Shown here one piece after another: positions 55,358 through 62,656 of a DNA stretch of 64,000 bases. The first letter of the stretch is position 1. Each line of letters starts with the position of its first letter. The notes beneath the pieces were generated by a model that saw nothing but the letters and a program-made list of their open reading frames with translations, was not told the origin of the DNA and did not search any database. This DNA comes from Gilvimarinus chinensis DSM 19667 (lineage in GTDB: Bacteria; Pseudomonadota; Gammaproteobacteria; Pseudomonadales; Cellvibrionaceae), in assembly GCF_000377745.1 (NCBI RefSeq), contig NZ_KB898711.1:62001-126000 (forward strand), written 5' to 3'. The translations under genes were made by a program, and so were the position numbers.

Positions 55358-58300
55358 ATGCGAAATAACAATAAATTCGCTCAAGATTCATCGCGCATGC
55401 GCAGTTTCAACCGATCCATTCTGGTTAGTGCTATAGCCGCAATATCTTATACCGGCATGGCGCAAGCTCAGGATTCATCGGACGAAATGCTTGCACTTGA
55501 AGAAGTTGTGGTACAAGGCACACGCGCCACGATTCAAACAACCATTGATATTAAACGTAACTCCACCACCATCGTAGACGGTATGTCCGCCAACGATATT
55601 GGGGACATGCCAGCCTTGTCCATCGGTGAAGCACTGGAGTCTATTACCGGCGCGTCTTCACACCGTGAAAATGGTGGCGCCACAGAAATCTCGATTCGAG
55701 GCTTAGGCCCTTATTTGAGTGCCACTACATTTAACGGTCGTAACGCCACTAACGGTAGCGGCGATCGCTCCGTTAACTTTTCTCAATTTCCATCCGAATT
55801 GATTAACAAACTGGCCATTTACAAAACGCAAGACGCCAGCTTAATCGAAGGCGGTGTAGCCGGTCTTATTGCTCTGGAAACGGTTAAACCTCTGGATTTT
55901 GATAAGCGACGTTTACAGGTAGAGGCCAAAGCCGGCTTTCAACCCAATCAGCAGAACATTGAAGATTCAATGTCGGGCGACGTAGGCTTTCGCGGCAGTG
56001 CGAGTTATGTTGATCAGTTCGAGTTTGATAACGGCTCTGCCTTGGGCATCTCATTGGGTTATGAACAAAGCGACATTGCGCAACCCGAATCCGAGATGCG
56101 CGCCTCCAGTCCCAGCGGTACATCGCTGTTTGCCTGTATCAATGACCCCAGTGTAACCGACCGCGGGTATTACCTCAGTTCTGCAGGCGACTGTGAAGAC
56201 CCAACCACAGGCCCCTCCAACTCTGGCGATTACAATACTGAAATCAACCCAGAAACAGGAGAAGCCTACGACGCAGGCAAAAGTTACGCGTTTGCGCCCA
56301 GCTCTAACAGCTATCGTCAGAACGACACCTCTGACGAGCGGGAAGCTTTTTTCGCGGCCATTCAGTTTCAACCAAATGATCGCACCGATATTAATATCGA
56401 CTACCAGACATCAGAGCGTATTCAGGCCGAAAAGCGTCACGATTTGAACTTTGCCAACCAAAAACGTACGACGCCCGGCATTACCCCCGAAAACTTAGTG
56501 GTGTCTGATACCGGTGCCATTCACAACTGGGTGGGCGAAACCGCCATCGAGTCAAACAGTGAACTGTTCCGCCGCGATGAAGATTACGAAGGTTACGGCA
56601 TCAACATCGCCTATGACATCACCGACGACTTTACCGTGTCGGCCGATTACGCCTTCTCCGAGACTAAGCGAGTCGAAAATCAAATTCTATTGCGCACGCA
56701 ATCAGATGACCGCAATGTCTACGCTGAAGACATCTCGCAGTATCGCCCACTGGTGCAATGGGATACCGACTCCGGTATTCGTCAATACGAAATCACCGGC
56801 TTTGATGTTACCGACCACTCATTGTTCTCGGACCGTTATCGCGCCCGTATTGATAGCGATGTCGACCGCACAAACACCATTGAAGCATTCCGTGCTGACT
56901 TCGAGTGGCGTTTGGATGGCACCATCACCGCAGTGAAGGGTGGCGTTCGTCACTCAGAGCTGGAATATCTGGATATGGGGCCGACCGTTCGCAACGAATT
57001 TGAAGTCACCATTGGCGAATACGAGTTTTTATCCCAGGTGAATGAAACCTGCGCAATCGACTTCCCTGAAAGCGACTTTATGGGCTCAGAGCGTGACGGC
57101 GCCCTGTTCACCATTCTGGATGATCAAGGCAACATCGTTAAGGAAACCAACAGCTGGGCCACCTTCGATACCGCTTGTGCGGTTTCCATGCTGGCCGACC
57201 ATACAGGCAACAGCATGGATTTCCCCGAGATGCCTGAGTCTTTGGCCAGCACCACTGACGTTACCGAAACCACAGATGCCGCTTACATCATGGCAGACTT
57301 TGACAGCCAGCTGTTCAACAAAACGGTACGCGGTAACTTTGGTGTTCGTGTCATTCAGACCGATGTCGAGTCCATCGGTTACCGCACACCCTACACCATT
57401 GAAACCTCTGATGAGGGCATTCTTTCACTGGTGCCAGTCGAAGGCGCAGATCTTGAACGCGTAGAAGCTGGTGGCGATTATACCGAGGTACTGCCCAGCA
57501 TTAACGTGATTATGGACCTGAGCGAAGAGCTGATGTTACGCGGCGCGGTATACCGCGGTTTATCACGCCCCGAACCTGCAGACCTAAGCTATCAGCGTGG
57601 CTTTACGGTTAGCAGCGAAGAAGACATTACCGAGCTGGATGAGCTGATCCAGAATGTCAGCGGTGACGGCAACCCCAACTTGCAGCCTCTAACCTCTTGG
57701 AGCTTTGACGCTGCAATTGAATGGTATCCCAACCAGGACACCATGCTGGCCTTCGGCCTTTACCACAAAAAATTCCAAGGCGGTTTTGAAACCACTCGCA
57801 CCACCGAAGAGTTTTTAATTGATGGTCAACTGGTGCCCGCTGATTTCGATTTAACCGAAACCAACGATGACACCAGCAATCTGACCGGTATTGAGATTAC
57901 TGCGACTCACAACTTCTCGTATCTGCCCGGCTTCTTAAGTGGGTTTGGTGTAAAAGCCAGCTACAACTATGCCGATTCAGACTTTGAGTTTGAAGACAGC
58001 AACTACGGTGATGTGACCGTAACAGACGATGAAGGTAATGTGGTCTATCAAGCAGACGGTTTCCTGGAGCCTGCTAATGTCCCCGGTTTCTCGGACCATG
58101 TGTTCTCTGGGCAACTGTACTACTCGGCCGGTGATTTTGATGGCAGCTTGATTTACAAGTACCGCAGTGAATACTTCCAGCCCTACACGAGTAACGGCAC
58201 ACGCCTGCGCTTTGTGGGTGACACCGGTGTTTGGGAAGCGCGCATGTCTTACTACATCACTGACAATGTGCGTTTAAGTCTTGAGGGCATTAACCTATTT

Positions 58301-58402
58301 GATGAGCCCAAAAAGCAATACCATTATTCACGCGATTACTTAGGCGAACTGAACAGCTACGGCCCCCGCGTCTTTATGGGTGTAAAAGCTAAGTTCTTCT
58401 AA
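55358..58402 (+). CDS. TonB-dependent outer-membrane receptor (TIGR01782 type), probable alginate-oligosaccharide transporter
   Basis: 1014 aa. ATG 55358 has GGAGG upstream. The signal peptide ends near GMAQAQDSS. A plug domain follows (LEEVVVQGTRATIQTTIDIK, ALSIGEALESITGASSHREN, GGATEISIRGLGPYLSATTF). The large barrel ends with the terminal aromatic residue in YGPRVFMGVKAKFF. The sequence belongs to the TIGR01782 family, common in Cellvibrionaceae and Xanthomonadales, where members import plant and algal oligosaccharides. Substrate is inferred from the flanking PL7 genes. No SusD-like gene is present, as expected for gammaproteobacteria. Confidence 0.9.
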   Translation: MRNNNKFAQDSSRMRSFNRSILVSAIAAISYTGMAQAQDSSDEMLALEEVVVQGTRATIQTTIDIKRNSTTIVDGMSANDIGDMPALSIGEALESITGASSHRENGGATEISIRGLGPYLSATTFNGRNATNGSGDRSVNFSQFPSELINKLAIYKTQDASLIEGGVAGLIALETVKPLDFDKRRLQVEAKAGFQPNQQNIEDSMSGDVGFRGSASYVDQFEFDNGSALGISLGYEQSDIAQPESEMRASSPSGTSLFACINDPSVTDRGYYLSSAGDCEDPTTGPSNSGDYNTEINPETGEAYDAGKSYAFAPSSNSYRQNDTSDEREAFFAAIQFQPNDRTDINIDYQTSERIQAEKRHDLNFANQKRTTPGITPENLVVSDTGAIHNWVGETAIESNSELFRRDEDYEGYGINIAYDITDDFTVSADYAFSETKRVENQILLRTQSDDRNVYAEDISQYRPLVQWDTDSGIRQYEITGFDVTDHSLFSDRYRARIDSDVDRTNTIEAFRADFEWRLDGTITAVKGGVRHSELEYLDMGPTVRNEFEVTIGEYEFLSQVNETCAIDFPESDFMGSERDGALFTILDDQGNIVKETNSWATFDTACAVSMLADHTGNSMDFPEMPESLASTTDVTETTDAAYIMADFDSQLFNKTVRGNFGVRVIQTDVESIGYRTPYTIETSDEGILSLVPVEGADLERVEAGGDYTEVLPSINVIMDLSEELMLRGAVYRGLSRPEPADLSYQRGFTVSSEEDITELDELIQNVSGDGNPNLQPLTSWSFDAAIEWYPNQDTMLAFGLYHKKFQGGFETTRTTEEFLIDGQLVPADFDLTETNDDTSNLTGIEITATHNFSYLPGFLSGFGVKASYNYADSDFEFEDSNYGDVTVTDDEGNVVYQADGFLEPANVPGFSDHVFSGQLYYSAGDFDGSLIYKYRSEYFQPYTSNGTRLRFVGDTGVWEARMSYYITDNVRLSLEGINLFDEPKKQYHYSRDYLGELNSYGPRVFMGVKAKFF

Positions 58403-58444
58403 TCTTACCCCTTCTGGCGGCCCACTCCGCCAGAAACCACTCGT

Positions 58445-58468
58445 GCCCGCCTTTGTGCGGGCTTTTTT
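58445..58468 (+). terminator. Rho-independent terminator of the TonB receptor gene
   Basis: GCCCGC pairs with GCGGGC and is followed by TTTTTT. A second hairpin (TTCTGGCGG with CCGCCAGAA, 58412-58435) lies just before it. Confidence 0.9.
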
Positions 58469-58928
58469 GTCCCCCTACCCCCAACATTTTAAATAGACTG
58501 CCCTCCTTAGAAGATAGATCAAGACCACAATTTCGAGCGCTATAATAATCTCGTCACTGCTTATTGCTGGCTTTGCAATCTGTTTAACTTTACGACTCAG
58601 TTAACAAACCTTCCCTGCTTAAGTCACCCACCAACTCATTAAAGCCCCCTCCCTGTGCACCCTCAAGCCAGGTGATCGCTTAATCCACCCTTCCCTACAA
58701 CACGCCTAAATCCTCTTTCATGAACAGCCAACTCACTATAAACGTTTAAATAAAAAGATTATTAGGCTTATTGAAAGCGATCAACTAAACCGCCAAAGCC
58801 AAGCAAGAAAACCCAAACCCAGTGACAATACGCAATTCGCTCAAAGACAAGAGAGTTGATAACCGGGAAAACAACAACCCGTAAACTAGAGCAAGAGAAA
58901 AAGAAGGAGAAAGAAGCGTGGGAGAGAA
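58469..58928. other. Gene-free stretch after the receptor
   Basis: About 460 bp of pyrimidine-rich sequence between two convergent transcription units. No frame with family similarity is visible on either strand, and I see no repeat or RNA signature. Confidence 0.6.
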
Positions 58929-58956
58929 TAAAAAGCTGCCCCCATAAAGGGGGCAG
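58929..58956 (-). terminator. Rho-independent terminator of the duplicated-domain lipoprotein gene
   Basis: CTGCCCCC pairs with GGGGGCAG around a 5-nt loop. In the minus direction it is followed by CTTTTTATT. It lies 33 bp after the gene's stop. Confidence 0.88.
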
Positions 58957-58989
58957 AAAGAGACAGTATAAAACAATTACAGGAAGTGA

Positions 58990-60786
58990 TTACTCTTCAG
59001 CAATAACCACTTCTGCCGAGTTTGAATGGTAAACAGAGCTTGCGTTCACATCAGGATCAAGAGAGTCCCCAACCGCATAACTTTCAAAATCGTCTTCAAA
59101 CACAACAGAAGTACCCGCTAAGTCGTCAAATAGTTTGACCTCATCAACATGATACGCAGCAGAAGGAATTGTCGAACCATTATCGCCAAGCTTAAAGATA
59201 GCGTATTCAACTCCGTTCATCACCTCGGCTGGAGAAGCAGAGGCCGATGCGAACGCATCCGTAGTGACACTGGTTCCATTAATGGTAACCGTTAATAAAG
59301 GGGTAACCTCAGCGCTAGCAGCAGAAGCGTCCCAAGTCATTTCAACTTCCGTCCACTCACCGGGTGTAAATGGGATGTCCACGGTTAAATCATCACGATC
59401 ACGAATGGCGAACTTGTCAGCCTGGATTCGTAAATCAATCAAAGCATTACTCGTGCTGGTTGAAGACCCAAACAGACCAATATATGCATCCTTAGCCGAG
59501 CCATCTTCTGTAACTGCATTATCATCTTTAAGGAAGTAAACCGATAACTTCCCAGACTCAACAGCCGAATCCAACCGGTATCTGAGTTCACCAGCGTCAT
59601 CAATCATGCTGTCCGTGATTTGGGCCATTTTATTGCCAGATGAACCTGGACCACTTTCATTACCCGAGCCACTGCCACCATCAGAGCCGGCAGTAACATT
59701 GGCAACGATCACTTCAGCGGTATTACTGTGGTATACCGAAGCATCATTTTCAGCGGGATCCAGAGACACGCCAACATCATAACTTTCAAAGTCATCTTCG
59801 AACGCAATATTAGCGCCTTCAATATCCGAATACACTTTTACGTTATCTACATAATAGGCACCTTTAGGAATAATCGAACCATTGTCACCTACTTTGAAGA
59901 TCACAGCTTCCAAGCCATCCATAACGGTGGTAGGAATAGAAGAAGCCGAGGAGAAAGGTTCAGTGGTTACACTTACACCGTTGATGGTTACCGTGATCAA
60001 AGGCGTATTTTCAGCATCAGCTGCCGAGGCGTCCCATGTCATTTCTACGTCCGTCCACTCACCGGGAACAAACGGAATTTCTACTTCAATATCGTCACGA
60101 TCACGAATAACGTACTTATCCGATTGAATTCGTAAATCAACCATAGCCTGGCTGGTACTGGTTGAAGAGCCGTAAATGCCAATGTAAGCATCTTTGGCTG
60201 CGCCATCTTCATCGACTACATTTTCATCTTTCAAGAAAGAAACGGTTAACTTACCTTTTTCAATGGCTTCATTGAATTTGTAGCGAAGCTCGCCGGCATC
60301 ATCGAGCATATTATCGGTAATACGCGCCGCCTTTGTTGTTGTCAGAACAGTATCGGCCCCGGTAATAGTAATCTCTAAAATCGCGGTAGAGCCATCAACG
60401 GATTGAACCTCCACACTATCCACCACCGAATCTTCTGGCCCGGCTAACCCTGCAATTGTAGAGTCCTCGGTATCCAACTGGTAAACCCAGTTACCATCAG
60501 CAAGAATGGAAAAAGACCCATACATGGTGCTTTCATCGCTTAACGGCTCGAGAGCATCCTCGCCTGAGTCTGGATCAGTGATAACAATCGTCCCAGCCAA
60601 CTCGGGGGTACTATTATTGGTGGCCGCGGTTAAATTACTAAAGGTTGCCGGGGTATTTTCTACGGGTGCAGAGCTTGAGCTAGAACCACCCGATGTATCG
60701 GGTACATCAAAAACATCATCGCCATCGCCACCACAGCCCGCTATCGTCACGGCTAATATAGACGCTGTTAACAGTTTTAATTTCAT
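58990..60786 (-). CDS. Lipoprotein with a VCBS-like domain and two near-identical ~210-residue domains
   Basis: 598 aa. The lipobox TIAGC (Cys18) followed by Gly/Asp and a Ser-rich linker predicts surface or outer-membrane attachment. Residues ~45-145 resemble a VCBS repeat (DPDSGEDALEPLSDESTMYG, DGNWVYQLDTEDSTIAGLAG). Two copies of one domain follow (~153-362 and ~387-596), about two-thirds identical without gaps by eye, joined by a Gly/Ser linker. Each has DDAGELRYK/R, KDAYIGxxGSSTSTS, RDRDD, PGEWTxVEMTWDASAA and FEDDFESYxVG, suggesting a beta-sandwich fold of the concanavalin/LamG type. No catalytic motif is seen, so a polysaccharide-binding role is inferred from the neighbours. ATG 60786 has AAGGATAC upstream. 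Confidence 0.8.
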   Translation of the reverse strand: MKLKLLTASILAVTIAGCGGDGDDVFDVPDTSGGSSSSSAPVENTPATFSNLTAATNNSTPELAGTIVITDPDSGEDALEPLSDESTMYGSFSILADGNWVYQLDTEDSTIAGLAGPEDSVVDSVEVQSVDGSTAILEITITGADTVLTTTKAARITDNMLDDAGELRYKFNEAIEKGKLTVSFLKDENVVDEDGAAKDAYIGIYGSSTSTSQAMVDLRIQSDKYVIRDRDDIEVEIPFVPGEWTDVEMTWDASAADAENTPLITVTINGVSVTTEPFSSASSIPTTVMDGLEAVIFKVGDNGSIIPKGAYYVDNVKVYSDIEGANIAFEDDFESYDVGVSLDPAENDASVYHSNTAEVIVANVTAGSDGGSGSGNESGPGSSGNKMAQITDSMIDDAGELRYRLDSAVESGKLSVYFLKDDNAVTEDGSAKDAYIGLFGSSTSTSNALIDLRIQADKFAIRDRDDLTVDIPFTPGEWTEVEMTWDASAASAEVTPLLTVTINGTSVTTDAFASASASPAEVMNGVEYAIFKLGDNGSTIPSAAYHVDEVKLFDDLAGTSVVFEDDFESYAVGDSLDPDVNASSVYHSNSAEVVIAEE

Positions 60787-61074
60787 ATTCTTGTATCCTT
60801 ATTGTTCATTGGTGATTTGATACGTAGTCTTGCTTAAAACATTTTTTAAAAACTTAGTGCCCCTAACCCGTTGTACTAAAGGCTTACCGGTTCGTTTTAC
60901 TTGGTATAACTGTATAACTCTTCATCCGTGACTCTTAATTAACAGAAATACTCACGAATCTTAAAAAGCTTCACTAAAATATGACGCTCAGCTATTAGCT
61001 GAGCCCTTACAAAATAAAACACTGCTCTATCACAACCCAACGGCATTCTCACGCGCGTTGCTGATTATTTCTCC
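60787..61074. other. Upstream region of the lipoprotein gene
   Basis: 288 bp with no supported frame. It contains TTGGTATAACTG (60901-60912), a partial match to the locus operator, about 115 bp before the ATG. A local promoter may lie here, but the boxes are not clear. Confidence 0.45.
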
Positions 61075-61260
61075 TGAAAAAAATGGGCTTCTGGTGAAGC
61101 CCTTTAAACTGGGTAAGGTTTTAGTTCACCCATCGGAGAGGACCACCTACTCAGTGGTGCAAAAATGACCCAAAGGCCAATACGGGTTGCTATGGCAGCC
61201 AGCCATAGAAGTGCAGAATTCGTTAGTGACGGAAATACCTATCATTCTTTGACTCCCTAT
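61075..61260 (-). ncRNA. Candidate structured leader or small RNA ending in an intrinsic terminator
   Basis: On the minus strand this stretch folds into successive hairpins: CTATGGC/GCCATAG with a 5-nt loop, ACCAC/GTGGT, and TGGGT/ACCCA. It ends with GGGCTTC-ACCA-GAAGCCC followed by ATTTTTTT (61102 down to 61075), a clear rho-independent terminator. It lies between the second PL7 gene and the lipoprotein gene, about 290 bp upstream of the latter. No known riboswitch consensus could be matched. It may be an attenuator, a separate small RNA, or the 3' end of the lyase transcript. Confidence 0.4.
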
Positions 61261-61327
61261 TTATGTTTATTTGTAGGAAAGCTCTCAGCCTGACTATATA
61301 AAGACCTTACCGAATTGACGACATCTT

Positions 61328-61337
61328 TGTCAACCGA
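61328..61337 (-). promoter_or_regulatory. Operator-like site upstream of the structured RNA
   Basis: Minus-strand TCGGTTGACA, continuing AAAGAT, is a further copy of the locus motif. The embedded TTGACA could be a -35 box; a matching -10 is weak (TAAGGT 18 bp on). The rest of 61103-61558 has no gene. Confidence 0.4.
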
Positions 61338-61558
61338 TTTGACAAGCGTTAATTAAACCGAATACTTAACCAATCTCGCAGAAAAGGAAAACTCTTCGTA
61401 CAACGCTCTAAAGGGCTCCAGCATTTGCACCCCTGACCGGGAAACTCAATTAATTATTAGAACTACGCCCTTAATGAAAGGGATACCAGGCAGGAAAAGA
61501 GGTGAAGTAGCCGCTGTCGGCTTTTACTCCAGCAGCGGCGTTAAGCACGGAAGACTCG

Positions 61559-62656
61559 TTAATCTAAGGTAATTGATGAGAAGGTTGCCTGCACATAATG
61601 GCCATTTTGGAAGTCTTCCTCCCAATTACCGGTCCCCGCACATCCGGCGTACCACATCCCTTCTTGATCTTTGCTGCTGCATTGGTTGTAAGCCCCAGCT
61701 TTAAAGTAGAACCAATCCCCGCTATAGCCGCGAGGGTTGTCCAGCTCATCAACCTTACCATTGGGGTCAACATTATTAGAAAGGTCTATCGAATATTCGA
61801 CTGTGGGTTTACCTTCAGCACTAAAGGTAAGGTTCATCACATTGCCATCCACATCGACGGTATAGCTGAAGACTTGATCTAATTTAACGCCTTGCTCAGC
61901 CGGATCTTTAGCAGAATCCCATAATTCACCCCACACAGGAAAGGCGATATCCGTACGATTTGGGTCATCACGCTCTAAATTACGTTCGTAAGTCCAAAAA
62001 ACCGACCCAGTATCATGGTTTGGCCACTTTTTATAATAAATTTTCAACGGCTCGTTCCCATACCCGAAACCTTTTGCCATCGAATCGTCTTTACCCGCGT
62101 GGATTTGTCCAATCACCACTGAGAACGCGGGCTTTTTATTTGGGTTTTTAGCTTCAACCGCAACATGATTAACCGCTAATGTGGCGGACAAACGTCCCCC
62201 GACTGCACCATATTTTTTTGCCTTTGGATGTGCGGCAAGCACAAAGTTGTTACCTGGAGCTCGAGTCTTTGAGCCCTCAGGGTCTACCATCTGACGCAGC
62301 TCACTTCTTGTATTGGTAGAGTTAGCCGTTGTTATCGCTTTGTTAGGAGCAGCAAAAACAACATCGCCAAATTCATTAGCGTAAAAGAAGCGGGGCTCTA
62401 GTAATCGGCTGATATTAGGCGGCCCTACCTCATCAATTTTTCCATCTCGATTACTATCCATTGGCAAGGTTATTTTCCAATGAGACAAGTCCATTACAGA
62501 GCCTGGAATTCTTTTACCTTGCATATCATCGGCAGTAATCGCCTCTGACTTAGTCTGAGTTTGCCCCTGACAAGCGGTAAGCAAAGCAAACCCTGAAGCC
62601 ATCAAAACCCGAACAACAGGCATACTACGCCTGGTCGTTTTAGTGTTTATTATCAT
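61559..62656 (-). CDS. PL7 alginate lyase lipoprotein, single domain
   Basis: 365 aa from ATG 62656, with GGAGAAGTAAA before it. The lipobox LLTAC (Cys29) follows a basic N-region. The PL7 domain covers ~50-365: DLSHWKITLPMDSNRDGKID, NTRSELRQM (R117-R121), VVIGQIHAG (Q184, H186) and YFKAGAYNQC (Y317-Q325). Two further Cys in YNQCSSKDQEG and YAGCAGTGNW may form a disulfide. No carbohydrate-binding module is present, so it probably acts on shorter chains or as an exo-type partner of the first lyase (inference). The ATGA start overlaps the FBPase stop. Confidence 0.92.
   Translation of the reverse strand: MIINTKTTRRSMPVVRVLMASGFALLTACQGQTQTKSEAITADDMQGKRIPGSVMDLSHWKITLPMDSNRDGKIDEVGPPNISRLLEPRFFYANEFGDVVFAAPNKAITTANSTNTRSELRQMVDPEGSKTRAPGNNFVLAAHPKAKKYGAVGGRLSATLAVNHVAVEAKNPNKKPAFSVVIGQIHAGKDDSMAKGFGYGNEPLKIYYKKWPNHDTGSVFWTYERNLERDDPNRTDIAFPVWGELWDSAKDPAEQGVKLDQVFSYTVDVDGNVMNLTFSAEGKPTVEYSIDLSNNVDPNGKVDELDNPRGYSGDWFYFKAGAYNQCSSKDQEGMWYAGCAGTGNWEEDFQNGHYVQATFSSITLD

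Noticed and set aside
58785-58976. 63-residue minus-strand hydrophobic frame
   Set aside because: It starts in the lipoprotein gene's terminator and is made of low-complexity Ser/Leu from a purine-rich tract.
61100-61260. Resemblance to glycine or c-di-GMP riboswitches
   Set aside because: Fragments such as GGAGAG and CAAAGGCC look similar, but the conserved cores do not align on either strand; kept only as an unclassified structured RNA.
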